Shown: positions 44,192 to 53,666, counted from the first letter of the stretch. The stretch: 64,000 nucleotides of DNA from Flexivirga meconopsidis (GCF_026162425.1 NZ_JAOBQJ010000001.1:620001-684000); one strand, 5' to 3'. Translations and numbers: made by a program. The notes: generated by a model from the sequence alone, not told the origin.

Positions 44192-44869
44192 GTGGCGAAG
44201 AACGTGTCGCGGATCAGCAGCGTCCCGCAGCGATCGAGTCTGCGCGCCGAGGTGGAACGCATGTTGTCTGCGGCGATCGTCGCCGGTGAGCTCGCTCCCG
44301 GGATCGTCGTGTCGGTGCCCGAGCTCGCTGCCCGCTTCGGCGTCTCGGCGACTCCGGTGCGCGAGGCGATGCTCAACCTAGAAAATCGCGGTTTCGTCAG
44401 CTCGGTGCGTAACAAGGGTTTTCGCGTGACGCCGGTGGGGGAGGACGACCTGCAGGAGCTGGTCCAGGTGCGCTGCTGGCTGGAGGTGCCGGCAGCGCGG
44501 CTCGCCGCGGCGGACTTCCCGATGGATCAGATGGACCGCTTCCGGGCACTCGCGGATGACATCGTCCAAACCGCCGCGGCCGCCGACTTCGCTGACTACC
44601 TCGCGGCGGACACCGCCTTCCACCTCGCACTCATCGAGCTGACCGGCAACACCCGGCTGCGCAACGTCGTCGCCGACCTGCGCAGCCAGACCCGCCTGGT
44701 CGGGCTCGCGTCACTCAAGGACACCAAGGAACTCAAGCGGTCCGCCGCCGAGCACCACCTGATGCTCGATCTGCTCGCCGACGGCAAGGCCGACGAGGTG
44801 GCCGAACTCATGGAGACCCACATCGGGCACGTCGTCGGCTGGTGGGCCGGCCGATCCGAAACCGACTGA
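44192..44869 (+). CDS. GntR/FCD regulator of hydroxyproline catabolism
   Basis: This 225-residue protein has an N-terminal winged helix (VPELAARFGVSATPVREAMLNLE) and an FCD ligand domain with metal-binding-type residues (DTAFHLALIE, AEHHLMLDLL, METHIGHV). AAGGAGA precedes the GTG at 44192. It heads the hydroxyproline locus and probably senses a pathway intermediate, releasing the GTGTGAYATAT-type operators. The effector is inferred. Confidence 0.85.
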   Translation: MAKNVSRISSVPQRSSLRAEVERMLSAAIVAGELAPGIVVSVPELAARFGVSATPVREAMLNLENRGFVSSVRNKGFRVTPVGEDDLQELVQVRCWLEVPAARLAAADFPMDQMDRFRALADDIVQTAAAADFADYLAADTAFHLALIELTGNTRLRNVVADLRSQTRLVGLASLKDTKELKRSAAEHHLMLDLLADGKADEVAELMETHIGHVVGWWAGRSETD

Positions 44870-44891
44870 CGAGGCAGTTTTCCGGTATCGA

Positions 44892-44932
44892 TTGACAGCC
44901 GATCGCGCAGTGTGCAGTGTGATATATCACAC
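44892..44932 (+). promoter_or_regulatory. Promoter and operator of the hydroxyproline permease
   Basis: TTGACA at 44892-44897 with CAGTGT at 44915-44920 (17-base spacing) forms a promoter. The perfect palindrome GTGTGATATATCACAC (44917-44932) overlaps its -10 region. Repression by the adjacent GntR protein would be direct. Confidence 0.7.
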
Positions 44933-44957
44933 GTCACACATTGAAAGAGGTCGGCGC

Positions 44958-46565
44958 ATGTCTCAAGGCACCTTCAAGCCGAAGCTGTCCACGACCGACA
45001 TGGTCATGGTCGGATTCGGCGCGATCTTCGGGTCCGGATGGCTCTTCGCCGCCAGCAAGGTCGCCGGTATGGCGGGCCCCGCCGGCTGGCTGTCCTGGCT
45101 GATCGGGGGCATCGCCGTACTCCTGCTCGGGTTGGTCTACTCCGAGCTCGGCGCGTCCCTGCCGCGGGCCGGCGGTGTCATCCGCTACCCGCTCTACTCG
45201 CACGGCCCGCTGCTCGGTTACCTGATGGGCTTCGTCACGCTGATCGCCTTCTCCAGCCTCATCGCCATCGAGGTCGAGGCGGCTCGGCAATACGCGTCTG
45301 CCTGGTTTCCCGCTCTGACACAAGGAGATTCGTCCTCGCCGACGGTCCTCGGCTGGTTGGTGCAGTTTGCGCTGATCCTGCTGTTCTTCGTGCTCAACTA
45401 CCTCGCGGTCCAGACCTTCGCCAAGTCCAACAGCATCATTACCGTCTTCAAGTTCGTGGTGCCGGTGCTGACGATCGTCGTGCTGCTCTTCCATGTGAAG
45501 GGCGCCAACTTCAGCTCGCAGGGTTTCGCCCCGTTCGGCATGTCCGGTGTCCAGGCGGCGGTCGCCGGTGGCGGCGTGATGTTCGCCTTCCTCGGTCTGC
45601 AGCCCATCGTCACGATGGCCAGCGAGGCCAAGAAGCCGCAGCGCACCGTGCCGATCGCGTTGATCCTCTCGGTCGTGCTCGCCACCGGCGTCTACATCCT
45701 GCTCCAGGTCGCCTTCATCGGCGCTGTGCCGAGCGACCTGATCTCCGGCGGCTGGCAGGGCATCGACGGCAAGTTCAGCCTCCCGTTCAAGGACATTGCG
45801 ACCGTGCTCGGGCTCGGCTGGCTGGGGGTCTTCATCGTGCTCGACGCGATGATCTCGCCGTCGGGCACCGGCAACATCTACGTGTCCTCGACCAGTCGGG
45901 TCGTCTACGGCTGGGCGCGCAACGGCACGCTCTTCAAGGTCTTCACCCGCGTCGACCCGCGCTCCGGTGTGCCGCGCCCGGCGATGTGGCTCACCTTCGC
46001 GCTCGCGGTCTTCTGGACCCTGCCGTTCCCGTCGTGGGGCGTGCTGGTCAACGTCGTCTCCGCGGCGCTGATCCTTTCCTACGCGATTGCCCCGGTCTGT
46101 GCCGGCGCCTTCCGCCGTCGACTGCCCGACATGCCAAAACCGTTCCGGCTCAAGGGCTTTGCGGTGATCTCACCACTCGCGTTCGTGATCGCGTCCTACA
46201 TCGTCTACTGGACGGGCTGGTCGACGATCAGCTGGTTGCTCGGCTCACAGCTGGTGATGTTCGGGCTCTATCTGCTGGCTCGCAATCACGTGCCGACGCA
46301 TGTCGTCGGCCTCGCCCAGCAGCTCAGGTCGTCGTGGTGGCTGGTCGCCTACTACGTGGCGATGCTGGTCGTTTCCTTCCTCGGCTCGTATGGCGGCCGC
46401 GGTGTCCTTGACTCCCCGTGGGATCTCGTCGTCATCACAACGATCGGGCTCGGCGCCTACTTCTGGGGCACTGCGTCCGCATTGCCGGATGTGCAACTGG
46501 ACGAGGACCCGGTCGAGGCCGGCGACGGGGATGAAAAGAGTCCCGACATCGCCTATAGTGTGTGA
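44958..46565 (+). CDS. APC-family amino acid permease
   Basis: This 535-residue protein has about 12-14 hydrophobic segments and the APC helix 1 motif FGAIFGSGWLFA. It is the likely importer of 4-hydroxyproline (or proline betaine-like compounds), given the catabolic genes that follow. GAAAGAGG precedes the ATG. The third operator-like site overlaps its stop codon. Confidence 0.85.
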   Translation: MSQGTFKPKLSTTDMVMVGFGAIFGSGWLFAASKVAGMAGPAGWLSWLIGGIAVLLLGLVYSELGASLPRAGGVIRYPLYSHGPLLGYLMGFVTLIAFSSLIAIEVEAARQYASAWFPALTQGDSSSPTVLGWLVQFALILLFFVLNYLAVQTFAKSNSIITVFKFVVPVLTIVVLLFHVKGANFSSQGFAPFGMSGVQAAVAGGGVMFAFLGLQPIVTMASEAKKPQRTVPIALILSVVLATGVYILLQVAFIGAVPSDLISGGWQGIDGKFSLPFKDIATVLGLGWLGVFIVLDAMISPSGTGNIYVSSTSRVVYGWARNGTLFKVFTRVDPRSGVPRPAMWLTFALAVFWTLPFPSWGVLVNVVSAALILSYAIAPVCAGAFRRRLPDMPKPFRLKGFAVISPLAFVIASYIVYWTGWSTISWLLGSQLVMFGLYLLARNHVPTHVVGLAQQLRSSWWLVAYYVAMLVVSFLGSYGGRGVLDSPWDLVVITTIGLGAYFWGTASALPDVQLDEDPVEAGDGDEKSPDIAYSV

Positions 46566-46573
46566 CATATTAC
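46560..46573. promoter_or_regulatory. Operator-like site before the dehydrogenase genes
   Basis: GTGTGACATATTAC overlaps the permease stop and lies 11 bases before the next ATG. It shares the GTGTGAYATAT half with the perfect site at 44917, suggesting a second control point for the catabolic genes. Confidence 0.5.
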
Positions 46574-46584
46574 TGAGGAGGGAC

Positions 46585-47766
46585 ATGCGGATCGTGGTGA
46601 TCGGCGCCGGCATCGTCGGCGCGGCGTGTGCCCGCCGGCTGACGCTGGACGGGCATGACGTCACGGTGCTCGACCGGGCCGGCACCGCGAGTGGCACCTC
46701 CGCCGCGGGGGAGGGCAACCTGCTGGTCTCCGACAAAGGCCCGGGTGCCGAGTTGGTGCTCGCGCAATACGCCGCGCGGGTATGGCGCCGGCTCGCCGTC
46801 GAGTTGCAGGACGAACTCGACGGCAACACTCCACCCATCGAATTCGAGCCGAAGGGCGGCATCGTCGTCGCCCTGACCGACGTGGGGGCGCAGGCGCTGC
46901 GCGCCTTCGCGGCCGGACAGCGCGAGGCCGGCGTCGACGCACGGGAGCTGACCCCGGACGAAGCCCGCGACCGCGAGCCGTGGCTCAACCCGGCCGCGCG
47001 CGTGGCGGTCCACTACCCCGAGGACGCACAGGTGCAACCCGTTGGCGCGACCGAGGCACTGCTCGCGTCGGCACGCCGTCGTGGGGCCCGGTTGCTCCAG
47101 GGCACCGAGGTGCGCGAAGCGGCGCTCGATGACGGTGGCGCTCTCGTCGGCGTGCGCACTACCCGCGGGGACCTGGCGGCCGACCGAGTGGTGCTGGCAG
47201 CCGGACCGTGGTCTGCCGAGGTCGCGGGTCGGCTCGGCATACATCTGCCCGTGCTGCCGCGCCGCGGGATGGTGCTGGTCACCAGCCGCATGCCACACCG
47301 GGTCTTCCACAAGGTGTATGACGGCGACTACGTCGGCGCGGTGGCCTCGGACGCCGCGGACCTGCAGACGTCCAGCGTCGTGGAGTCGACCGCCGCAGGC
47401 ACCGTGCTGATCGGATCCTCGCGTCAACGCATCGGATTCGATGAGCGCCTACAGACGCGGGTGCTGCAGGAGATGGCTGCCAAGGCGCTGCGGATCTTCC
47501 CCTTCCTCGCCGCGCAGCCGGTCATGCGGGCGTATGGCGGATTCCGCCCCTACATGCCCGACCACCTGCCGGTGATCGGTGCCGATCACCGGCTGCCCGG
47601 GCTCTGGCACGCGGTCGGCCACGAAGGTGCGGGCATCGGGTTGTCGGTCGCGACCGCCGAGCTGATCGCCGACCAGCTCGCCGGCCGCCGGAGCCGGATC
47701 GACGTCGCTCCCTACGCATTGACCCGAGCGTCATTGCAACCCCACCTCACCGAGCAGGTGGCCTGA
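46585..47766 (+). CDS. D-hydroxyproline dehydrogenase, FAD subunit (LhpB-like)
   Basis: This 393-residue D-amino-acid-oxidase-fold flavoprotein has the FAD-binding GAGIVGAACARRL at the N-terminus, SGTSAAGEGNLLVSDKGPG, and a C-terminal GHEGAGIGLSVATAELIAD. It is the catalytic beta subunit type of the heterotrimeric D-hydroxyproline dehydrogenases, oxidising cis-4-hydroxy-D-proline to the pyrroline carboxylate. GAGGAGG precedes the ATG. The other two subunit genes follow directly. Confidence 0.82.
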   Translation: MRIVVIGAGIVGAACARRLTLDGHDVTVLDRAGTASGTSAAGEGNLLVSDKGPGAELVLAQYAARVWRRLAVELQDELDGNTPPIEFEPKGGIVVALTDVGAQALRAFAAGQREAGVDARELTPDEARDREPWLNPAARVAVHYPEDAQVQPVGATEALLASARRRGARLLQGTEVREAALDDGGALVGVRTTRGDLAADRVVLAAGPWSAEVAGRLGIHLPVLPRRGMVLVTSRMPHRVFHKVYDGDYVGAVASDAADLQTSSVVESTAAGTVLIGSSRQRIGFDERLQTRVLQEMAAKALRIFPFLAAQPVMRAYGGFRPYMPDHLPVIGADHRLPGLWHAVGHEGAGIGLSVATAELIADQLAGRRSRIDVAPYALTRASLQPHLTEQVA

Positions 47767-48117
47767 ATGCCTTCGCACGCAATGGATCCCGGGGTCGATC
47801 CGGCACACCCCACGGCGGCGGAGTCCGTCACGATCACGGTCGACGGCGTTGCGCAGGGCGGGATTGACGGGCAGACGATCGCTGGGATCCTGCTCGCTGC
47901 CGGCCGCGGCGCGTGGCGGCGCACGAGCGGCGCGGAGCGACCTCGAGGCGTGTTCTGCGGCATCGGCGTGTGCTTCGACTGCATCGCGACCGTCAACGGG
48001 GTGCGCGACGTGCGACTGTGCCAGCGCCGAGCCGCTGATGGGGACGTCGTGGAGACCCAGCACGACGCACTGCCGGTGCGCGTCGACACCGCCCGGACAG
48101 GAGGCGGCGATGCGTGA
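47767..48117 (+). CDS. D-hydroxyproline dehydrogenase, 2Fe-2S subunit
   Basis: This 116-residue ferredoxin-fold protein has the cluster-binding sequence CGIGVCFDC followed by a fourth Cys in VRLCQRR. It is the small gamma subunit type (HcnA-like) of three-part amino acid dehydrogenases. The start abuts the previous stop, and its end overlaps the next gene by eight bases. An in-frame ATG at 47782 is an alternative start. Confidence 0.82.
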   Translation: MPSHAMDPGVDPAHPTAAESVTITVDGVAQGGIDGQTIAGILLAAGRGAWRRTSGAERPRGVFCGIGVCFDCIATVNGVRDVRLCQRRAADGDVVETQHDALPVRVDTARTGGGDA

Positions 48118-49531
48118 AGTCGTGGTCGTGGGCGCCGGACCGGCCGGACTGCGAGCTGCCGAAAATGCTTGCCAAGCTGGAGCTTTCGTCACTCTGGTCG
48201 ACTCATCCGACGAGCTGGGCGGACAGTTCTGGCGACACCTGCCCGCCGCACGGGCCGCAGCCGACGAGCATCGGCTGCATCACGAGTGGTCGGTCTTTCA
48301 GCGACTGCGTGCCAGCCTCGATGCTCATCCGCATTGCCGGATCCTCACCTCGGCCGACGTGTGGGCTATCGAACCGGACGTGACCGCAGGTGCCGGACTC
48401 GCCGTGCAGGTGATCGCGGGCGCGGCCGACGACTCCGGACGGTTGCGGCTCACCCTCCTCCCAGACGCGCTGGTGCTCGCCACCGGCGCCCACGACCGGG
48501 TGCTGCCCTTCCCCGGCTGGGACCTGCCGGGCGTCTTCTCAGCCGGCGCAGCGCAGGCATTGGCGAAGGGCGAACGGGTCGCCGTTGGATCTCGGGTGCT
48601 GGTTGCGGGCGCCGGTCCGTTCCTGCTGCCGGTCGCGGCCTCCCTGACTCAGGTTGGTGCAACCGTGGTTGGCGTGCACGAGGCGGCGAGACCGAAGCAA
48701 CTCGCCCGGGGCTGGCTCCAGAAGTCCTGGCAAATGGTCGGATTCACCGGCAAGCTCCTCGAGCTGGCGGAGTATGCCGCAGGCCACGTTCGGCACCGCA
48801 TCCCCTACCGAACGGGCAGCGCCGTCATCGCCGCACACGGCACCGACGCCGTCGAGGCAGTCACGGTTGCCCGGCTCGACGAGGGCTGGCGGCCGATTGC
48901 CGGCACCGCACGACGCATCGCGGTCGATGCAGTGTGCATCGGCCACGGCTTCACCCCGCGTCTCGAGCTCCCGATCGCGGCCGGCTGCGCGATCGGTGAG
49001 GACCGTTACGTCACCGTCGACGCCCTGCAGCGCACCAATGTTGCCGAGGTCTACGCAGCCGGAGAGATCACCGGGATCGGTGGCATGCCACTGTCAGCCG
49101 CCGAGGGCGCGGTCGCGGGCCTGGCCGCGGCGGGAGTCACGCCGCCGAAAGCACTTCTCGCACAGCGTGATCGGCAACGGCACTTCGCGAGTCGGTTGGC
49201 CGCGGCCCACGCCATACGGCCTGGATGGCGCGCGTGGCTCACCGAGGACACCCTCGTCTGCCGGTGCGAAGAGGTGACCTACTCGGCACTGCACGCTCCC
49301 GCCGCCGGCCGGAGCCGCGGCCTTCGCAGTCGCAAGCTGACCACCCGGGCCGGTCTGGGGATATGTCAGGGCCGGATGTGCGGCCGCACCGTGGAGGACC
49401 TCCTGGGTGAGGATCAACCCCTCCTCGGCGCGATGACCACGGACCGAAGACCGATCGCGATACCCATCAAACTCGGCGACCTTGCAGCCGAATCGACAAC
49501 AGACACAGCAGCATTGGAAGGAACAACATGA
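48110..49531 (+). CDS. D-hydroxyproline dehydrogenase, NAD(P)/FAD subunit
   Basis: This 473-residue HcnB-like flavoprotein has two Rossmann motifs (VVGAGPAGLRAAE at the start and LVAGAGPFLLPVA mid-protein). The C-terminal BFD-like Fe-S domain has CRCEEVTYSAL with a later GICQGRMCGRT. Together with the two genes before it, it completes a three-subunit dehydrogenase passing electrons to an acceptor. GGAGGCGG precedes the ATG. Its stop overlaps the deaminase start (ATGA). Confidence 0.82.
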   Translation: MREVVVVGAGPAGLRAAENACQAGAFVTLVDSSDELGGQFWRHLPAARAAADEHRLHHEWSVFQRLRASLDAHPHCRILTSADVWAIEPDVTAGAGLAVQVIAGAADDSGRLRLTLLPDALVLATGAHDRVLPFPGWDLPGVFSAGAAQALAKGERVAVGSRVLVAGAGPFLLPVAASLTQVGATVVGVHEAARPKQLARGWLQKSWQMVGFTGKLLELAEYAAGHVRHRIPYRTGSAVIAAHGTDAVEAVTVARLDEGWRPIAGTARRIAVDAVCIGHGFTPRLELPIAAGCAIGEDRYVTVDALQRTNVAEVYAAGEITGIGGMPLSAAEGAVAGLAAAGVTPPKALLAQRDRQRHFASRLAAAHAIRPGWRAWLTEDTLVCRCEEVTYSALHAPAAGRSRGLRSRKLTTRAGLGICQGRMCGRTVEDLLGEDQPLLGAMTTDRRPIAIPIKLGDLAAESTTDTAALEGTT

Positions 49532-50448
49532 GCCAAAACCCCTTCGACCTCGGCGGCGTGATCGTCGCGACCACCTTGGCGTTCAAGGAGGACCCCTCTG
49601 CGCCGGGCGGGCTCGCGGTCGACTACGACAAATTCGCCGAACACTGCAATTGGCTGATCGAGAACGGTTGCCGTGGTGTCGGCCCCAACGGTTCGCTCGG
49701 TGAATACTCATCCCTCACCGACGAGGAACGCCGCCGGGTGGTGCAGGTCGCCGTCGAGGCGGTGGACGGCCGCGGTCTGGTGGTCGCCGGTGCGCACGGT
49801 GTCGGCTGGCACCAAGCGCAGCACTGGGCGCGGCTTGCCAAGGAGGACGGTGCGGACGGTGTGTTGTTACTCCCGCCGATCGTCTACCGGGCAAACACCG
49901 ACGAGATCCTTGAGCACTATCGCCGGGTGAGCGAGGTCGGGTTGCCGATCATGGCCTACAACAACCCCATCGACACCAAGGTCGACCTGACACCGGACAT
50001 CGTCGAGCAGCTCGCCGAGATCGAGAACGTCGTGGCGATCAAGGAGTTCTCCGGCGACGTGCGACGCGTGATGGAGATCAACGATCGCTGCGACATCGAT
50101 GTGATCGCCGGAGCTGATGATCTGCTCTTCGAGTCTCTGGTCGCCGGTGCGGTGGGCTGGTTTGCCGGCTACCCGAATGTGTTCCCACGCGAGGCGGTCG
50201 AGCTCTACGAGCTGGTGACCAAGGGCGACATCGCGGGTGCGAAGGCGCTCTACGAGCAGCTCGTGCCGGTCTTCCGCTGGGACTCGCGCACTGAGTTCGT
50301 GCAGGCGATCAAGTTGTCGATCGACGTGGCCGGCAACAGCTTCGGCGGCCGCACCCGGCCACCACGTGGCCCGCTCAGCCCCGAGCACGAGAAGGCGGTG
50401 CGCGAGGAGACCCAGCGCGCCCTCGACGCACTCGCCGCGCGAGACTGA
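49528..50448 (+). CDS. Pyrroline-4-hydroxy-2-carboxylate deaminase (DapA family)
   Basis: This 306-residue TIM-barrel protein has GPNGSLGEYSSLTDEE, the Tyr in PIMAYNNP and the Schiff-base Lys in VVAIKEFSGD, as in DapA-type lyases. In hydroxyproline loci this paralogue (HypD/LhpC) converts the pyrroline product to alpha-ketoglutarate semialdehyde with loss of water and ammonia. Context rather than residues distinguishes it from dihydrodipicolinate synthase. Confidence 0.85.
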   Translation: MSQNPFDLGGVIVATTLAFKEDPSAPGGLAVDYDKFAEHCNWLIENGCRGVGPNGSLGEYSSLTDEERRRVVQVAVEAVDGRGLVVAGAHGVGWHQAQHWARLAKEDGADGVLLLPPIVYRANTDEILEHYRRVSEVGLPIMAYNNPIDTKVDLTPDIVEQLAEIENVVAIKEFSGDVRRVMEINDRCDIDVIAGADDLLFESLVAGAVGWFAGYPNVFPREAVELYELVTKGDIAGAKALYEQLVPVFRWDSRTEFVQAIKLSIDVAGNSFGGRTRPPRGPLSPEHEKAVREETQRALDALAARD

Positions 50449-50452
50449 TCTC

Positions 50453-51454
50453 ATGCGCAGCAGTCGGGTGATCAGTGCGGTCGACTCCCACACCGAGGGC
50501 ATGCCGACCAGGGTCGTCACCGGTGGGGTTGGGGTGATCCGAGGCGAAACGATGAACGACAAGCGGCTCAATTTCATCGCGGAACATGACGAGCTGCGCA
50601 AACTGCTGATGAACGAGCCGCGCGGTCACGCCGCGATGAGCGGGGCGATCCTGCAACCCGCGACCCGCCCGGACGCAGACTTCGGGGTCATCTACATCGA
50701 GGTGTCCGGTTGTCTGCCGATGTGTGGTCACGGCACGATCGGGGTTGCGACGGTGCTGGTCGAGACCGGCATGGTGACCGTCGAGGAGCCGGTAACCACA
50801 ATCCGGTTGGACACTCCGGCCGGTCTGGTGACCGCTCGGGTCGCGGTGCGCGACGGGCACGCCGACTCGGTGACGATTCAGAACGTGCCGAGTTATGTCG
50901 AGCGTCTCGATGCCACGATCGAGGTGCCTGGCCTCGGCTCCGTGCCCTACAGCCTGGCGTTCGGCGGCAATTTCTACGCGCTCGTCGAGCTCGCCGATGT
51001 GGGGCTGCCGTTCGATCGGAGCAGGCAGCAGGACATCCTGCAGGCCGGGCTGGCGATCATGGAGCAGATCAATCAGCAGGCGCCGCCGAAGCATCCGACG
51101 ATCGAGGGCGTCGACCATTGTCATCACGTGGAGTTCATCGGGCCGGGGTCGACCGCCGCGCACTCCCGGCACGCGATGGCGATCTATCCCGGGTGGTTCG
51201 ATCGGTCCCCGTGCGGCACCGGCACCTCCGCCCGTATGGCGGAGCTCGCCGCACGAGGTCAACTCCCGCTCGACACCGACTTCGTGAACGAGTCGTTCAT
51301 CGGCAGTCGTTTCGTCGGCCGGCTGGTCGGTGAGACCGAGGTGGCCGGGACGCCTGCTGTCATACCCACGATCACCGGCCGCGCTTGGGTGACCGGCGTA
51401 GGAGATTACCTGCTCGACCCTAGTGATCCCTTCCCGTCCGGTTTTGAATTCTGA
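50453..51454 (+). CDS. 4-hydroxyproline 2-epimerase (proline racemase family)
   Basis: This 333-residue cofactor-free epimerase has both catalytic Cys: MCGHGTIG (near residue 90) and SPCGTGTSA (near residue 250). It converts trans-4-hydroxy-L-proline to cis-4-hydroxy-D-proline, the first step. Two Cys indicate an epimerase; a Thr in the second position would indicate a trans-3-hydroxyproline dehydratase. It starts four bases after the deaminase stop. Confidence 0.9.
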   Translation: MRSSRVISAVDSHTEGMPTRVVTGGVGVIRGETMNDKRLNFIAEHDELRKLLMNEPRGHAAMSGAILQPATRPDADFGVIYIEVSGCLPMCGHGTIGVATVLVETGMVTVEEPVTTIRLDTPAGLVTARVAVRDGHADSVTIQNVPSYVERLDATIEVPGLGSVPYSLAFGGNFYALVELADVGLPFDRSRQQDILQAGLAIMEQINQQAPPKHPTIEGVDHCHHVEFIGPGSTAAHSRHAMAIYPGWFDRSPCGTGTSARMAELAARGQLPLDTDFVNESFIGSRFVGRLVGETEVAGTPAVIPTITGRAWVTGVGDYLLDPSDPFPSGFEF

Positions 51455-51488
51455 TGATTCCCAACGATTTCCGCAGAGGTTTGACTCA

Positions 51489-52931
51489 ATGACCGACATC
51501 GACCACGTAGCGCGGCGTGCCGCTGAGGCGCACCGCGAGTTCGCCCGCACAGCACCGCGCGTCCGAGCGAGAGCGCTGACCGCCATCGCCGATGCGCTCG
51601 CTGCCGACGATCGTCTCGTCCCGACGGCAATGGACGAGACCGGCCTGTCCGAAGCACGTCTTACCGGCGAACTGAAGCGAACTACGTTCCAGCTCAAGGA
51701 GTTTGCTGACACCGTCCTGGACGGCGGCTACCTCGACGTGCGCATCGACAGCCCCGTCGCCGACTACCCGATCGGCCCGCGCCCCGATGTGCGGCGCTAT
51801 CTGGCGCCGGTCGGTCCTGTACTCAACTTCGCGGCGAGCAACTTCCCGCTCGCGTTCTCCGTGCTCGGCGGCGACACCGCAGCCGCGCTTGCCGCCGGAT
51901 GCTCCGTCGTCGTCAAGGCCCATCCCGGGCACCCCGCCCTGTCCGACCTCACCGCCGAGCTCGCCCGTGCCGCCCTCGACGAGGCCGGAATATCCCGGGA
52001 CACACTGCAACTCGTGCACGGTCAGGACGAAGCGGTGGAGCTGCTCAAGCACCCGCTGATCCGGGCTGCGTCATTCACCGGCTCGGTGCGGGCCGGCCGG
52101 GTCCTCGCCAACATCGCTGCAGGACGGCCCGATCCGATCCCCTTCTTCGGCGAACTCGGCAGCGTGAACCCGGTGGTGGTCACCGCTTCTGCGCTGGCTG
52201 ACCGCGGGGACGAGCTGATCACCGGGTATGTCGGCAGCGTCTCCGGATCGGCCGGACAGCTGTGCACCAAACCAGGCTTCCTCTTCGTGCCGGACGGAGA
52301 GCAACTCGACGAATCGCTGCGGTCCGCCGCTGCCGAGGTCACCGAGCATCGGCTGCTCAACCCTCAGATCACCGACGGATACCGGCAGCGACGCCAGACC
52401 ATCCTCGACAGTGGCGTGCGGCTGGTGAGCGAGGGAAGCGTGCGTGTCGACGAGAGCGGCAACGGTTGGGTCACACCGACATTGGTCGCTGTCTCGCTCG
52501 AGGAGCTGATCGCGAAGGCCGACCTTCTGCGCGACGAGGCGTTCGGGCCCCTCTCGATCGTCGTCGAGTATCCCGACGGGACCGACTTGGCCGCCACGCT
52601 GGACGATCTCTTCCAGGGCAATCTCACCGCTACGGTGCAACTCGGGCCCGACGACGCCGCCGATCCGGTGGTTGCCGAGCTCGTCCATCACCTCTCCGAG
52701 CGGGTGGGACGGGTGCTGTTTGCGGGTTGGCCGACCGGCGTCTCGGTGACGCCGGCGATGCAGCACGGCGGTCCGTGGCCCGCCACGACGAACGACTCGG
52801 GCACATCGGTGGGCAGCGCGGCGATCAGTCGGTTCTTGCGGCCGGTCGCCTACCAGAGCGCTCCGCAACAGCTGCTCCCGCCTCCGCTGCGCGACGACAA
52901 CCCGTGGGGGGTGCCGCAGCAGCGTCACTGA
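51489..52931 (+). CDS. Alpha-ketoglutarate semialdehyde dehydrogenase
   Basis: This 480-residue aldehyde dehydrogenase has the catalytic Cys in SAGQLCTKPG and the general-base Glu in FFGELGSVNP. Its sequence is of the NADP-type III group found in hydroxyproline loci. It makes alpha-ketoglutarate, completing the route into the TCA cycle. GAGGTTTGA precedes the ATG. It converges with the peptidase E gene, 9 bases between stops. Confidence 0.88.
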   Translation: MTDIDHVARRAAEAHREFARTAPRVRARALTAIADALAADDRLVPTAMDETGLSEARLTGELKRTTFQLKEFADTVLDGGYLDVRIDSPVADYPIGPRPDVRRYLAPVGPVLNFAASNFPLAFSVLGGDTAAALAAGCSVVVKAHPGHPALSDLTAELARAALDEAGISRDTLQLVHGQDEAVELLKHPLIRAASFTGSVRAGRVLANIAAGRPDPIPFFGELGSVNPVVVTASALADRGDELITGYVGSVSGSAGQLCTKPGFLFVPDGEQLDESLRSAAAEVTEHRLLNPQITDGYRQRRQTILDSGVRLVSEGSVRVDESGNGWVTPTLVAVSLEELIAKADLLRDEAFGPLSIVVEYPDGTDLAATLDDLFQGNLTATVQLGPDDAADPVVAELVHHLSERVGRVLFAGWPTGVSVTPAMQHGGPWPATTNDSGTSVGSAAISRFLRPVAYQSAPQQLLPPPLRDDNPWGVPQQRH

Positions 52932-52940
52932 CCGCAGCGG

Positions 52941-53666
52941 TCAGAGCCGTCGCGTGTCCAGCGGCGTCTCGACCGCCGAATCCCCTTCTCGCACCAGGTG
53001 ATAACCGCGTGCGCCGTCGCGTTCGGCGACGGCCTCGACAAACCGGGTGCCCCGATAGAGCAGCCCTGCGTCGTTGTCGCTGCAGTAGGACTCCGGCAGC
53101 GTGCCGTCGGCGACCAGTCGCTGCATGAGCGGCCGGCGCCGGTCCTCCGCGTCGTAGTGGACGCCGTTGCCGTAAGGCAGCAACGCCAGGCCGTTGGTGA
53201 CCGGCCGCAGCTGCGGCCCGAAGGAGTCGGTGGTGCCGCCGACGTGCCAGCAGATCGACCCCGCACTCACCCCGGTGAGTACGACGCCGGCCTCCCACGC
53301 CGCGCGGAACGCGGCGTCGAGCGCGTGCACTCGCCATACGGCCAGCAGGTTGGCGACCGAGCCGCCCATCACCCACACCACGTCCTGGGCCAGCAGGTGC
53401 TCGGCGGGGTCGGCGACGTTGGGCTGGTGGAACAGCTGCAGATGGGAGTGCTCGTAGCCGGCGACGCGGGCCGCTTCGGCCAATGCGTGCAGCACGTGCG
53501 GGGTGTCGCCGACAGCGGTCGCGACTGTGCACAGTCGAGGTGCACGGCCGGTCACGCCCGCGAGTTCGACGGCATACTGCGTCAATTCGCTGAACTCGAA
53601 GTAGGTGCGCTCACCGGGCCGCAGACCGCCCGAAGTCGCGAGGATGGTTGGTTCGTCGGCAGCCAC
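52941..53666 (-). CDS. Peptidase E (S51 family)
   Basis: This 241-residue protein has the S51 nucleophile region TGVSAGSICW and the conserved GGSVANLLAVW and NDAGLLYRG segments. Peptidase E-type enzymes cleave N-terminal Asp dipeptides or, as cyanophycinase relatives, Asp-Arg polymers. It starts with a GTG at 53666, 26 bases from the divergent psuK. Confidence 0.82.
   Translation of the reverse strand: MAADEPTILATSGGLRPGERTYFEFSELTQYAVELAGVTGRAPRLCTVATAVGDTPHVLHALAEAARVAGYEHSHLQLFHQPNVADPAEHLLAQDVVWVMGGSVANLLAVWRVHALDAAFRAAWEAGVVLTGVSAGSICWHVGGTTDSFGPQLRPVTNGLALLPYGNGVHYDAEDRRRPLMQRLVADGTLPESYCSDNDAGLLYRGTRFVEAVAERDGARGYHLVREGDSAVETPLDTRRL

Noticed and set aside
49528-50448. Dihydrodipicolinate synthase for lysine synthesis
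   Set aside because: The fold fits, but the gene lies within the hydroxyproline operon with start-stop overlap, so the deaminase paralogue is favoured.
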